From Methylosinus sp. PW1 (GTDB lineage: Bacteria > Pseudomonadota > Alphaproteobacteria > Rhizobiales > Beijerinckiaceae): a DNA stretch of 64,000 nucleotides. The notes under the pieces are model-generated. The model made no database searches, was not told the DNA's origin, and saw nothing but the letters and a program-made list of their open reading frames with translations. A program made the translations under genes and the position numbers. Where the stretch lies: assembly GCF_000745215.1 (NCBI RefSeq), contig NZ_JQNK01000009.1, positions 248,001 to 312,000 on the forward strand, read 5' to 3'. Positions 8,515-18,153 of the stretch are shown one piece after another (positions within the stretch are counted from its first letter, which is position 1; each line of letters opens with the position of its first letter).

Positions 8515-9501
8515 CTATTGCTTCGCCGCGCAAGCCCCCTGCCCTTGCGCAGAAAGCGCGGAGAAGAGCGCGGCGTCGGCGTCGAGGCCGGGATTGCCGG
8601 CCGTCAGCAGCTTCTCGCCATAGAAGATGGAGTTGGCGCCGGCGACGAGGCACAAGATCTGCGCCTCGCGCGAGAGGCCGGAGCGGCCGGCGGACAGGCG
8701 CACGCGGGATTTCGGCATGAGGATGCGCGTCGTCGCGATCATGCGCACCAATTCCAGCGAATCCACCGGCGGGCGCCCCTCGAGCGGCGTGCCCTCGATG
8801 GCGGCCAGCGCATTGATCGGCACGCTCTCGGGATGCGGATCGAAGGAGGCCAGAACCTGCAGCATATGCGCGCGGTCGCGCACGCTCTCGCCCATGCCGA
8901 TAATGCCGCCGCAGCACATTTCTATGCCGGCGCGGCGCACCGCGGCGAGCGTCTGCAGCCGATCCTCATAGGTGCGGGTGGTGACGATCTCGCCGTAGAA
9001 TTCCGGCCCCGTGTCGAGATTATGATTATAGGCGGTGAGGCCCGCCTCCACGAGGCGCTCGGCCTGGCCGTCGTCCAGCATGCCGAGCGTGACGCAGGCC
9101 TCCATGCCGAGAGCCCGCACGCCGCGCACCATGTCCAGCACGGAGTCGAAACGCTCGCCCTTGGGCGCCTGCCGCCAGGCCGCGCCCATGCAGAAACGAT
9201 CGGCCCCCGCCTCCTTCGCGCGCGCGGCGGCGTCCAGAACCTCGTCCACCTGCAGCAGCTCGACGCGATCGAGCTTGACCTCGCGGTGATGCGCAGATTG
9301 CGAGCAATAAGAGCAGTTCTCCGGGCAGCCGCCTGTCTTGATGCTGAGCAGCGCCGCCTTCTGCACGTCATTGGGATCGAAGAAGCGGCTGTGCAGCGCG
9401 CTCGCCCGCGCGATCAGCTCGAGCAGAGGCGCGTCGTGGATGGCGACGATCTCCTCCAGCGTCCAATCGTGACGGAGAGTGAAATCGGCGGGAGCGTTCA
9501 T
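8515..9501 (-). CDS. bioB: Biotin synthase
   Basis: The 328-residue radical-SAM enzyme inserts sulfur into dethiobiotin. The [11 protein letters not shown] motif (Cys-x3-Cys-x2-Cys) binds the SAM [4Fe-4S] cluster. [23 protein letters not shown] and RLSAGR are BioB family blocks that supply the [2Fe-2S] site and the SAM-binding surface. It stands alone from other bio genes here and is followed closely by aroE. Confidence 0.97.
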   Translation of the reverse strand: MNAPADFTLRHDWTLEEIVAIHDAPLLELIARASALHSRFFDPNDVQKAALLSIKTGGCPENCSYCSQSAHHREVKLDRVELLQVDEVLDAAARAKEAGADRFCMGAAWRQAPKGERFDSVLDMVRGVRALGMEACVTLGMLDDGQAERLVEAGLTAYNHNLDTGPEFYGEIVTTRTYEDRLQTLAAVRRAGIEMCCGGIIGMGESVRDRAHMLQVLASFDPHPESVPINALAAIEGTPLEGRPPVDSLELVRMIATTRILMPKSRVRLSAGRSGLSREAQILCLVAGANSIFYGEKLLTAGNPGLDADAALFSALSAQGQGACAAKQ

Positions 9502-9528
9502 CGATCAGAGCCTCTCTGCGGCGTGGTT

Positions 9529-10074
9529 TCAGCGCGACTTTTTGGCGGCGCGGCGCTCATTGCGCGTGAGCGGACGCTGCGGCTCCTCTTCCTCGCCGCC
9601 GGCGGCGGCGGAAGGCGCGGAGGGCCGCGGCTTACGCTGGAGCTGCGGATCGGCGCCGCGCAGAATGGCATAGACGACATAAGCGGCGACGGCCAGATCG
9701 AAACCGGTGAGGCCGAGCGTGAACCACGCCGGCGTGAACTCCGAGCCCGTGCCGAGATAATGGAACTGCAAATGCCAGAAGGGATGCAGAGCGAAGCCGA
9801 TGGCGAGCCACCAGGGCGAGCCGACGAGGCCCAGCAGCCCGAAGGAGCCGAAAATAGCGAGGCCGGTCATCTCGATGCCGAACCAGGCCTTTGCATTGTC
9901 CGAGGCGAAGGCGAAGCCGACATAGAGCGCGGCCGTGGCGATGAGCCCATAGGCCAGCGCGCGGCGGGAGCCCGCCTGCGGATAACGCTCCGACCAGCGC
10001 GCGAAAAAGGCGAAAGCCACGCCGATGAGCGCGCCGATGGCGGCGGGAATCAGAATCGAGGACGCGTCTTCCAT
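9529..10074 (-). CDS. Multi-pass membrane protein of unknown function
   Basis: The 181-residue protein has about four hydrophobic helices (residues 6-25, 40-57, 66-85, 112-135) and a conserved-looking HPFWHLQFHYLG loop. The cytoplasmic tail is Pro/Arg/Lys-rich and ends LTRNERRAAKKSR. The ATG at 10074 (MEDASSIL) places the first helix correctly. The longer frame to 10203 reads through a hairpin region. The His/Trp motif could bind a metal, but no family was confidently recognised. It lies upstream of bioB on the same strand. Confidence 0.65.
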   Translation of the reverse strand: MEDASSILIPAAIGALIGVAFAFFARWSERYPQAGSRRALAYGLIATAALYVGFAFASDNAKAWFGIEMTGLAIFGSFGLLGLVGSPWWLAIGFALHPFWHLQFHYLGTGSEFTPAWFTLGLTGFDLAVAAYVVYAILRGADPQLQRKPRPSAPSAAAGGEEEEPQRPLTRNERRAAKKSR

Positions 10075-10153
10075 GGTCGTGAGCTCACTGAGGGTACGGC
10101 CGCAGCGAGGTCTATAAGTCGGACCGGCGGAGGCGACAAGGGAGGGGGCCAGC

Positions 10154-10192
10154 GGCGAGAAGCAATCGTCTTCTCGCCGAGATGGCGAGAAG
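10154..10192. promoter_or_regulatory. Three-arm alternating hairpin (possible attenuator/terminator)
   Basis: The 9-base block GGCGAGAAG occurs at 10154-10162 and again at 10184-10192, with its exact complement CTTCTCGCC between them at 10170-10178. The central arm can pair with either flank (loops of 7 and 5 bases) but not both. The element starts 8 bases after the NYN gene stop, in the leader of the membrane-protein gene. Confidence 0.5.
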
Positions 10193-10199
10193 CTCGGGG

Positions 10200-10829
10200 T
10201 CAATTCGTCACGACGACGTCCGAATGAGCCCTCAATTCGGTTCGAACATTATGTCCGAGCGGGTCCAAAATGACTTTGACGCCCTCGCGACGAGCGAATT
10301 TGAACGCCGGAACAAAGTCCGAATCTCCGGTGACCACGACGACGGCTCGCACTGTCTCGCGCAGAGCGAGACGGGCCATGTCGAGGCCGATACGCATATC
10401 GACTCCCTTCTGCGACAAATCCAGCTCGAAATCGTCATCGCCGAGCGCGCGCTGCTCGGACACGAGCGATCGCGCCACTCGCGGCTTGATCCGCCATTTG
10501 TCGGGCGAGAGTCGCGTCTCACCCATGCGCAGCGCGAAATGCGGCTTCAGAACCAATTGATCATAGAGCGATTGGCTCAACCGAAAGCGCTCGGTCGTCG
10601 CGAGATTCATACGTGTTCGAGACACGGGTTTCGTTACCGAGTCCGCCGAAGGCGGAGCGTCGTAATAATAGATCCGAAGCAATTCATAATTCTTCACGGC
10701 CTGCAAATTTTGCAGCCGCTCGCATTCGGCCACGATATCGTCCGCCGTCGGATGTCGCTCCAGCTTGGCGTATAGCTTTTTTGTGAGGAAGCCGCCGTCG
10801 AGCAAAATTGCATATAGCGGCTGAAACAA
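10200..10829 (-). CDS. NYN-domain (PIN-like, LabA/DUF88-type) protein
   Basis: The 209-residue protein begins with an ILLDGGFL strand. It carries DLSQKGVDMRIGLDMARLAL and VVVTGDSDFVPAFKFARREGVKVIL, the acidic-residue pattern (D..D..D, TGDSDF) of NYN/DUF88 proteins, which adopt a PIN-like nuclease fold. The expected role is metal-dependent RNA cleavage or RNA metabolism. No activity is proven by sequence. The assigned start is a TTG with only a weak ribosome site, so the N-terminus is uncertain by a few codons. Upstream, and divergent from it, lies ppc. Confidence 0.75.
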   Translation of the reverse strand: MFQPLYAILLDGGFLTKKLYAKLERHPTADDIVAECERLQNLQAVKNYELLRIYYYDAPPSADSVTKPVSRTRMNLATTERFRLSQSLYDQLVLKPHFALRMGETRLSPDKWRIKPRVARSLVSEQRALGDDDFELDLSQKGVDMRIGLDMARLALRETVRAVVVVTGDSDFVPAFKFARREGVKVILDPLGHNVRTELRAHSDVVVTN

Positions 10830-10851
10830 AGAAATTATCCCGACTTAGATG

Positions 10852-10916
10852 GAGCCGGCTCACTCCCGAGGCTCACGCCGACGCTTATGCGCTTGTCGGA
10901 ATGAGCCGGCTCACTC
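10852..10916. repeat. Pair of 14-bp direct repeats with palindromic core upstream of ppc
   Basis: GAGCCGGCTCACTC occurs exactly at 10852-10865 and 10903-10916, a 51-base period close to five helical turns. The first ten bases, GAGCCGGCTC, are self-complementary. The pair lies in the 292-base gap between the NYN gene and ppc, where a regulator controlling either gene could bind. Nothing else was recognised in the gap. Confidence 0.5.
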
Positions 10917-11121
10917 TTCTATGCCGTGGCTGTGGCTTCAGCCTACTCGAATATATAGTCGGACCGACCGCCGATGAGCAAGTCGAATTCGCCGAGGCCC
11001 TCGGGTCATCACGGCCGTTCCGCCGAGAATCCACACCACATCGCCTCCGGTCCAAAATCTGCTATAGCTCGCCACACCTACCGCGCCGCGTGGCGCCCCC
11101 GCTCGAGGATCGACGCCCCCT

Positions 11122-13881
11122 ATGCAAGTCGAAACAGACGCCGCCAATTCCAGCTCCTCCGCTCTGCTCGACGATCAGTCGCTGCTCGCCGATATTCGCC
11201 TGCTCGGCCGCCTGCTGGGCGACACGGTGCGCGAGCAGGAGGGCGTCGCCGCCTTCGAGCGCATAGAGACGATCCGCCGCCTCTCCGTGGCCGTCAGCCG
11301 CAATGGCGACATGGAGGCCGATCACAAGCTCGATGCGCTGCTGCGCTCGCTCTCGGCGAGCGAGGCGGTGACGGTCATCCGCGCTTTCAGCTATTTCTCG
11401 CATCTCGCCAATATCGCCGAGGATCTGCATCCGCTGCAGGGCGACGAGGCCTCCGGCGAGCCGAGCCTCGCCAACACATTCGCCCATTTGCGCAAGGCCT
11501 CGATCGGCCCCGGCAAGGTGGCGCAAGTGCTCTCCAATGGCTGGGTCTCGCCCGTGCTCACCGCGCATCCGACCGAGGTGCGGCGCAAGAGCCTGCTCGA
11601 CGCCGAGCACGCCATCTCCGCACTGCTGCAAGCGCGCCCACATGCGCGCAACAAGGCCGAGCTCGCCCGCAACGAGCTGCAATTGCGCGCCCGCGTCTCG
11701 CAGCTGTGGCAGACGGAGCTGCTGCGGCAGGCGCGGCTCACCGTGCGCGACGAGATCGCCAACACGCTGAGCTATTATCGCAGCACCTTTCTGCGCCAGA
11801 TTCCGCTGCTCTACGCCGACATCGAAGAGCGTCTCGGCGGCTTGCGCATTCCGCCCTTTCTGCGCATGGGCACTTGGGTCGGCGGCGATCGCGACGGCAA
11901 CCCCAATGTGCGCGCCGAATCGCTCGCCAATGCGCTGCGCATGCAGAGCGAGACGGCGCTGCGCTTCTATCTCACCGAGGTGCATGAGCTCGGCGCCGAG
12001 CTGTCCATCTCGCGCCGCTACGCCGGCTGCAGCCAGGCGCTGGAGGCGCTCGCCGCGCGCTCGGGCGACGACAATCCGCATCGCGACGACGAGCCCTATC
12101 GCCGCGCGCTGATCGGCGTCTACGCCCGCCTCGCCGCGACGCTCGAGGAGCTGACCGGCCAGCAGGCGCAGCGCCATGCGAGGGCGCCCGGCGCGCCCTA
12201 CTCCGGCCCGCGCGCCTTTCTCGCCGATCTCGAGATCGTCGATGATTCGCTGCGCTGCCATCATAGCGAGGTGATCGCGACGCAGCGTCTCGAGCCGCTG
12301 ATCCGCGCGGCGGAAGTCTTCGGCTTCCATCTCGCCACCGTGGATTTGCGCCAGAGCTCCGACCGTCACGAGGAGACCATCGCCGCGCTGCTGCGCGAGG
12401 CGCGCGTCGCGCCCGACTACGCCGCCCTCACGGAAGAGGAGAAGCGCGCGCTGCTGCTGAAGCTGCTGAGCGATCCGCGGCCGGTGCGGCTCGTCGACGC
12501 CGCCTATTCGGAAGATGTCGCGAGCGAGCTGGCGATCTTCGAGCGCGCGGCGGAGATGCGCAAGACCTATGGCCACGAGTCGATCCGCCATTACATCGTC
12601 AGCCATACGGAGACGGTGAGCGATCTGCTCGAGGTGCTGCTGCTGCAGAAGGAATGCGGCATGATGCGCGGCACGCTCGATCCGCGCGACGCCAATATCG
12701 TCGCCGCCGATCTCATCATCGTGCCTTTGTTCGAGACGATCGGCGATCTGCGCAACGCCGCCGTCATCATGCGCGAATTCTACGCGCTGCCCGGCATCGT
12801 CAAGCTCGTCACCAATTCCGGCGCGCAGCAGGACATCATGCTGGGCTATTCGGACAGCAACAAGGACGGCGGCATTCTCGCCAGCATTTGGGAGCTTTAT
12901 CGCGCCTCCACCGCGCTCGCGGATTTCTTCTCGGGCCTGCCGTCGATCGCCATGCGGCTCTTCCACGGCCGCGGCGGCACGGTGGGACGCGGCGGCGGAC
13001 CGAGCTATGACGCCATTCTCGCGCAGCCGCCGGGCACGGTGAACGGGCAAATCCGCCTCACCGAGCAAGGCGAGGTGATCGCGGCGAAATACGCCAATCC
13101 GCAGATCGGCCGCATCAATCTCGAGCTGCTCGTCGCAGCGACGCTCGAGGCGACGCTGCTCTCGCACAGCAAGGCGCCGCCGCCGGAATTCCTCGAGGTG
13201 GCGGAACAACTGGCGCAATGGGGCATGGACGCCTATCGCGGCCTCGTCTACGAGACGCCCGACTTCGTCGATTATTTCTTCGCCTCGACGCCCATCTCCG
13301 AGATCGCCTCGCTCAACATCGGCTCGCGCCCTGCCTCGCGCAAGCCGTCGCGCAAGATCGAGGATTTGCGCGCCATCCCGTGGAGCTTCTCCTGGGGTCA
13401 GGCGCGTCTCGCTCTGCCCGGCTGGTACGGCTTCGGCTCGGCGATCGCGCGCTTCCGCGAGGGCGACGACGGCTCCAAGCTCGAGCTGCTGAAACGCATG
13501 TATCGCGAATGGCCCTTCTTCCGCACGCTGCTGTCGAACATCGACATGATCCTGTCGAAGACCGATCTCTCGATCGCGCGTCACTATGCGGGGCTGGTGC
13601 AGGATCACGCGCTCGCCAACCGCATTTATGGGGAGATAGAGGCGGAGTGGAGCCGATCCAACGCCGCGCTCGCCGATCTCACCGGATCGAGCGAGCGGCT
13701 CGCCGACAATCCGGCGCTGGCGCGCTCGCTGCATCATCGCTTCCCCTATATCGCGCCGCTCAACTATCTGCAGGTGGAACTCATTCGCCGCTTTCGCGGC
13801 GGCCAGACCGGCGACGACATCCGCCAGGGCATTTTGATGTCCATCAATGGCGTCGCCGCGGGCCTGCGCAACACGGGGTGA
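11122..13881 (+). CDS. ppc: Phosphoenolpyruvate carboxylase
   Basis: The 919-residue enzyme makes oxaloacetate from PEP and bicarbonate. It has [15 protein letters not shown] with the catalytic His, [24 protein letters not shown], the [19 protein letters not shown] loop, and the invariant C-terminal NTG. In serine-cycle methylotrophs it carries out the CO2-fixing step that leads to malate and malyl-CoA. This copy could serve that or anaplerosis. The ATG at 11122 follows a long untranslated region. No serine-cycle neighbours (mtk, glyA, sga) are adjacent. Confidence 0.97.
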   Translation: MQVETDAANSSSSALLDDQSLLADIRLLGRLLGDTVREQEGVAAFERIETIRRLSVAVSRNGDMEADHKLDALLRSLSASEAVTVIRAFSYFSHLANIAEDLHPLQGDEASGEPSLANTFAHLRKASIGPGKVAQVLSNGWVSPVLTAHPTEVRRKSLLDAEHAISALLQARPHARNKAELARNELQLRARVSQLWQTELLRQARLTVRDEIANTLSYYRSTFLRQIPLLYADIEERLGGLRIPPFLRMGTWVGGDRDGNPNVRAESLANALRMQSETALRFYLTEVHELGAELSISRRYAGCSQALEALAARSGDDNPHRDDEPYRRALIGVYARLAATLEELTGQQAQRHARAPGAPYSGPRAFLADLEIVDDSLRCHHSEVIATQRLEPLIRAAEVFGFHLATVDLRQSSDRHEETIAALLREARVAPDYAALTEEEKRALLLKLLSDPRPVRLVDAAYSEDVASELAIFERAAEMRKTYGHESIRHYIVSHTETVSDLLEVLLLQKECGMMRGTLDPRDANIVAADLIIVPLFETIGDLRNAAVIMREFYALPGIVKLVTNSGAQQDIMLGYSDSNKDGGILASIWELYRASTALADFFSGLPSIAMRLFHGRGGTVGRGGGPSYDAILAQPPGTVNGQIRLTEQGEVIAAKYANPQIGRINLELLVAATLEATLLSHSKAPPPEFLEVAEQLAQWGMDAYRGLVYETPDFVDYFFASTPISEIASLNIGSRPASRKPSRKIEDLRAIPWSFSWGQARLALPGWYGFGSAIARFREGDDGSKLELLKRMYREWPFFRTLLSNIDMILSKTDLSIARHYAGLVQDHALANRIYGEIEAEWSRSNAALADLTGSSERLADNPALARSLHHRFPYIAPLNYLQVELIRRFRGGQTGDDIRQGILMSINGVAAGLRNTG

Positions 13882-13940
13882 ACAGAAGCAGGCGACATTG
13901 CGGCGCCGTCGTCAAACCGTCATGCGCCGCCGCCATTAGG

Positions 13941-13966
13941 GGTTCCGATCCAGCTGGAACGGAACC
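13941..13966 (+). promoter_or_regulatory. Hairpin over the ribosome-binding region of the autotransporter gene
   Basis: Seven-base arms GGTTCCG / CGGAACC enclose a 12-base loop that itself contains the palindrome TCCAGCTGGA. The structure ends 3 bases before the ATG at 13970, so the purine-rich GGAACGGAA that would serve as ribosome site is inside it. A role in translational control is inference. Confidence 0.45.
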
Positions 13967-13969
13967 GCA

Positions 13970-16900
13970 ATGTCGCCTCTCCTCTCGCGCGTCAGCCCTC
14001 TCGCGCTTCTCGCCTCTCTCTCGCTCTCCTCGGCGGCCGTCGCAGCGGACATAAATGTCCCGGCCAATACGACCGTCTCCGGCCAGAAAACATTCGGCGG
14101 AACCGATAAGATCACCGTCGGCGCCGGGGGCAAGCTGACCTCCTCCGCCAATCCGACGCTGAATCAGACATCGACCTCGACCGGCGTCTCCATCGACAAT
14201 TTCGGCACGATCGAATCGACCGGAACGGGAACGCGCGCGATCCGCTTCAACAGCGGAACCGCGATGAGCTTCACGCTCACCAATGAGGCGGGCGCGACGA
14301 TCCAATCGCAGAATGATGCGCTGCAGATCGGAACCGCTGTCAAATCCGGGACCATCACCGTCAATAATTACGGGCTGATCCAGGCGACGGGCACGGGCTC
14401 GAACAATGGCCAGGCGATCGACTTCGGCAATGTCGTCGCCGGCACGGCGTCGATCACCATCAATAATTTCGCGACGGGCGTGCTGCAGACCGCCGACGCC
14501 GACGGCGTTCGCCCCGGCGCCAACGCCACGATCAATAATTACGGCCAGATCATCTCCAATAATTTCCAGACCAACACCGGCGCCGACGCGATCGACTTTC
14601 AAACCAGCACGGGCGGGACGGTCAATAATTACGCCGGCGGCGTGATCTCCGGCGGGCGCCACGGAATCAACATCAGCTATGATTCCACGGCGAATACGAC
14701 CAGTTCCTCCATTACCATCACCAATTACTCGGGCGGCCAGATCATCGGCCGCAACGGCTCGGGCTTCGGTTCCGACGTCGGCGGAACCGTGATCAATTAC
14801 GGCCTCATCTCCGGCCGCATCGACAGCATAGCCGGCGTCGCCAATGGCGACGGCGATGGCGTCGATATCGATTACATCGGCAACATCACCAATTACGGCA
14901 CGATCGAAGGGACGGGCGCCAAGGGCGTCGGCTCCGATGGAAAGACCAACACCAGCCAGGGCGTCGCCATCGGCGGCGGCGTCATCGACAATAAGGCCGG
15001 CGCGATCATCATCGGCCAGGCGGACGGCATTCTCGTCGACAACAGCTCGGAAGGGCCGGCCTTCGGCGCCGTGACGATCACCAACGCCGGCGCGATCGAG
15101 GGAACGACGCGCTACGGAATCTATATCAACAGCACGCTGAACAATACGATCACCAATTCCGGGACCATCACCGGCGGCGGCGGACAGGCGATCGTCTTCG
15201 GCTCCGGCGACGACACACTGAACATTCGCACCGGCTCCGTCATCAACGGAACGGTGGATGGCGGCGCCGGAAACGACCGCATCTCGCTCTCGGGTATGGG
15301 GACTTTCGCCGGGGCGATCAATTTCGAGACGCTGAGCGTCGATGACGGCCTGTGGACGCTCACCGGAACGCAGAGCTATTCGAGCGGCGTCAGCGTCGCG
15401 AGTAGCGCGGAGCTGGTCGCCGCGGGCACGATCGGCAATCTCGTCGCCATCGCCGCCGGCGGCCGCCTCTCGGGCTCCGGCACGCTGGGCGCGCTCGATC
15501 TGTCGGGCGTCGTCTCGCCGGGCGCGGGGGCCGGCGCGATCTCCACGCTCACCATCGCCGGCAACGCCTCTTTCCGCTCGGGCTCGGCCTATCAGATCGA
15601 CGCCAACGCCGCCGGAGCGGCGGATAAGATCGTCGTCGGCGGAACGGCGGCGCTCGCCGGCTCTGTGCAAGTGACCGCCGCCTCCGGCAATTATGCGCCT
15701 GCCACGACCTATTCGATCGTGCAGGCGGCGGGCGGCGTCAGCGGCTCCTTCGCTTCGGTCTCCACCGATCTCGCCTTTTTGACGCCCTCGCTCTCCTATA
15801 ACGCCAACAACGCCTATCTGACGCTCTCGCGCAATGGCGTGTTCTTCCAGAACGTCGCGGCCAATCGCAATCAGCGCGCGGTCGCCGCGGCGCTCGACAC
15901 GACGCCGACGGCAAGCCCGCTCTTCCTGTCCATCGTCGGCAAATCGGCGGCCGGCGCGCGCGCGGCCTTCGACGGTCTCTCCGGCGAAGGCGTCACGGGC
16001 GCGCTGAATGCGGGCCTCGAATCGAACCGCCTGTTCGGCGGGACGCTCGCAGACGCGGGGCAATTCTGGCGCTCGGGCGAGACGCGCGACGCCAATGGCG
16101 TCTCCATTTCCGCGACGACGCCGGCCCTCGGCTATGCGTCGCTGGAATCGAAAAAGGGTCCGATCGCCCTGCGCCCGACGCAGGAGCCCGCGCGGCTCTG
16201 GCGGCTGTGGATCTCGGGCTTCGGCCAGAGCGCGCGCCTAGGCGGCGATGCGGCGCAAGGCTCGGCGACGCAGCGCACCAGCCTCGGCGGCGGCGCCATC
16301 GGTCTCGATGCGGTCGTGCTCCCCAATCTTCTGCTCGGCTTCGCGGGCGGCTATAGCGCCGGCGGAGCCTCGACCGATCTGCGCTCGACCCATGTGGACA
16401 CGCATGGCTGGCATATCGGCGGCTATAGCGTCTTCACCTTCGATCCCAATTATTTCTCCGCCTCGCTCGCCTTCTCCGATTTCGACAATTACTCTCGCCG
16501 CTCGGTCTTCGGCCTCGGAACCGGCGAGACCGCCAATGCGAATTTCGGGAGCCGCGTGCTGCGCGCGCGCGTCGAGATCGGACGCGACGTCGATCTGCTC
16601 GGGCTGCGCGCGACGCCTTTCGCGGCTGTCGAGACGGCGCATATTTGGACGGATGGATTCACCGAGACGACGGCGGCTTTTCCCGGCTTTGCGGGCCTCG
16701 GCGCGCTGACCTTCGCCGCGCGCGAGACGGAGTCCCTGCCCGTCTATTTCGGCGCGCGCGTCAAGCGCAGCTTCGCGCTCGACAATGGCTGGCGGCTGAC
16801 GCCCGATCTCTCGCTCGCCTATGTGCATGAATTCGAGCCGACGCGTGCGCTTCTCGCCTCCTTCGCCTCGACGACCTCGGCGGCTTTCACCATCGCCGGC

Positions 16901-17050
16901 GCGCGTCCCGACGAGAACTATCTGCAGGTCAAAGGCGGCCTGCGCCTCGATGTCAACGCCTCTGTCGCGCTCTTCGCCTCCTTCGAAGGCGAATATGGTG
17001 GACGCACGCAATCCTATGCGGGACGAGGCGGCCTCAAAGTGGTCTGGTGA
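13970..17050 (+). CDS. Type V autotransporter with beta-helix passenger
   Basis: The 1026-residue protein has a signal peptide at residues 1-25 (hydrophobic LALLASLSLSSAAVA, then ADIN). The passenger (about 30-700) is built from repeated short units of the type (T/I)-x-N-N-Y-G-x-I, for example INNYGQIIS, ITNYGTIEG, ITNAGAIEG and ITNSGTITG, typical of a right-handed beta-helix. Residues about 740-1026 form an autotransporter barrel, beginning LWRLWISGFGQSARLGG and ending in an aromatic residue (KVVW). It probably exposes an adhesin or surface-layer-like stalk. It is single-gene and faces the Ser-rich repeat gene convergently, 16 bases apart. Confidence 0.88.
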   Translation: MSPLLSRVSPLALLASLSLSSAAVAADINVPANTTVSGQKTFGGTDKITVGAGGKLTSSANPTLNQTSTSTGVSIDNFGTIESTGTGTRAIRFNSGTAMSFTLTNEAGATIQSQNDALQIGTAVKSGTITVNNYGLIQATGTGSNNGQAIDFGNVVAGTASITINNFATGVLQTADADGVRPGANATINNYGQIISNNFQTNTGADAIDFQTSTGGTVNNYAGGVISGGRHGINISYDSTANTTSSSITITNYSGGQIIGRNGSGFGSDVGGTVINYGLISGRIDSIAGVANGDGDGVDIDYIGNITNYGTIEGTGAKGVGSDGKTNTSQGVAIGGGVIDNKAGAIIIGQADGILVDNSSEGPAFGAVTITNAGAIEGTTRYGIYINSTLNNTITNSGTITGGGGQAIVFGSGDDTLNIRTGSVINGTVDGGAGNDRISLSGMGTFAGAINFETLSVDDGLWTLTGTQSYSSGVSVASSAELVAAGTIGNLVAIAAGGRLSGSGTLGALDLSGVVSPGAGAGAISTLTIAGNASFRSGSAYQIDANAAGAADKIVVGGTAALAGSVQVTAASGNYAPATTYSIVQAAGGVSGSFASVSTDLAFLTPSLSYNANNAYLTLSRNGVFFQNVAANRNQRAVAAALDTTPTASPLFLSIVGKSAAGARAAFDGLSGEGVTGALNAGLESNRLFGGTLADAGQFWRSGETRDANGVSISATTPALGYASLESKKGPIALRPTQEPARLWRLWISGFGQSARLGGDAAQGSATQRTSLGGGAIGLDAVVLPNLLLGFAGGYSAGGASTDLRSTHVDTHGWHIGGYSVFTFDPNYFSASLAFSDFDNYSRRSVFGLGTGETANANFGSRVLRARVEIGRDVDLLGLRATPFAAVETAHIWTDGFTETTAAFPGFAGLGALTFAARETESLPVYFGARVKRSFALDNGWRLTPDLSLAYVHEFEPTRALLASFASTTSAAFTIAGARPDENYLQVKGGLRLDVNASVALFASFEGEYGGRTQSYAGRGGLKVVW

Positions 17051-17066
17051 GGCCGCCCCTGCCCAT

Positions 17067-17984
17067 TTACGCGTTCTGCGAAGCGCTCGAGGACTGAGAG
17101 CCCTGCTGAGCGACGAGATCCTTCAGCAGCGCCTCGACGCTCGATTGCGCGGCGCTGGAATCGCCGCTCTTGGCGGCCGTGATCAGCGTCTTCAGATCGT
17201 CGACGATGGTCGAAGTGGAAGAGGAAGAATCTGTCGTCGTCGAGGACGATGACGAGGAATCCGTCGAGGACGAGGACAGGAGCGAAGCGAGATCGCTCTC
17301 GAGGCTCGTGGCGGAACTCTTCTGCGTCGTCGTATCGCCCGATTGCACCGCGCTCAGCAGCGTCGCCAGATCGGAGACGAAGGTGGAAGCGGTCGAATCC
17401 GAGCTGTCGGAAGAGGAGGAGGACGCGGAAGAAGGCGGCGGCGGAGGCGGCGGCGCCTGCAAATGGCTCTCGATCGTCTTGGCCGTCGATTGCGCGGTCG
17501 TCGTGTCGCCCGACTGCACCGCCGAGACCAGCGTCTGCAGATCGGAGAGGAAGCCGGATTGGCCGTCCGACGAGGACGACGATGAGCTCGACGAGTCCGA
17601 GGTCGACGACGATTGCAACAGGCTCTGAAGGCTCGACGCGGCGGTCTTGGCCGCCTCCGTATCGCCGGAGTCGACCGCCTTCAGCAGACTGGCGACCGTC
17701 GAGGCGAAACTCGAATCCGAAGACGAGGAGGTATCGTCGCTGGAGCTGGTCGAGCTGGAATCGCTGGCGAAGAGCAGCGAAGCGAGCTGGCCGGAGCTCG
17801 CGCTGCGGAAATCGATCGCCGAGCTGGGATCGACCGAGCTGGTCTGCGTCGTGGAGGTGGAACTCGTCGTCGCCGAAGCGCTCGCGGCGGTCGCCGCTGT
17901 CGTGTCGTCGACGTCTTTCGTGTGACGGGAATGATGATGATAGGCGGTTTGAACCGCGCTGGAGGCCAGACTCGATATGGACAT
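17067..17984 (-). CDS. Ser/Thr/Asp-rich protein with four helical repeats
   Basis: The 305-residue protein is not recognised as a named family. It has no Sec signal and starts MSISSLASSAVQTAYHHHSRH. Four related helical units, each about 33 residues, share L-x(2)-L-x(2)-A-x(2)-S-G-D-(T/S)-x(3)-(A/Q) and sit at 93-124, 145-176, 202-236 and 260-292. The SGD cores are at 106, 158, 215 and 273. They are joined by poly-Ser/Asp/Thr linkers, plus an eight-proline run near 178-184. Low-complexity linkers between short helices suggest a flexible, possibly secreted or surface-attached scaffold. An AGGA ribosome site precedes the ATG. It lies next to the autotransporter and galE. Confidence 0.7.
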   Translation of the reverse strand: MSISSLASSAVQTAYHHHSRHTKDVDDTTAATAASASATTSSTSTTQTSSVDPSSAIDFRSASSGQLASLLFASDSSSTSSSDDTSSSSDSSFASTVASLLKAVDSGDTEAAKTAASSLQSLLQSSSTSDSSSSSSSSSDGQSGFLSDLQTLVSAVQSGDTTTAQSTAKTIESHLQAPPPPPPPSSASSSSSDSSDSTASTFVSDLATLLSAVQSGDTTTQKSSATSLESDLASLLSSSSTDSSSSSSTTTDSSSSTSTIVDDLKTLITAAKSGDSSAAQSSVEALLKDLVAQQGSQSSSASQNA

Positions 17985-18153
17985 TCTGCGTATCCTGGAA
18001 GGAGAGCGGACGCGCGCGACTGTCCGCGCGCCGCCTTACGCAAAACTTACCAACGCTCGCCATCCAGAGACTATATCGCGCGGAAATACTTGTAAAATCT
18101 GGCGCATTCTTCCTATATCCGAAGAGTATCGGAATATTTCTATAATATATATG
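17985..18153. other. AT-rich gap between repeat protein and galE
   Basis: This 169-base stretch is notably AT-richer than its surroundings and includes TATAATATATATGC around 18139-18152. It holds the promoter of the repeat protein (leftward) and the 3' flank of galE. A small dyad CCGAAGAGTATCGG spans 18119-18132. No gene is seen. Confidence 0.4.

Noticed and set aside
11062..13737. 891-codon frame antisense to ppc
   Set aside because: Shadow of PEP carboxylase, which has all catalytic motifs. The antisense product is low-complexity.
13844..16063. 739-codon frame antisense to the autotransporter, with repeated Asp/Ile/Ala motifs
   Set aside because: The repetition mirrors the beta-helix repeats of the plus-strand gene. 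It has no start signals.
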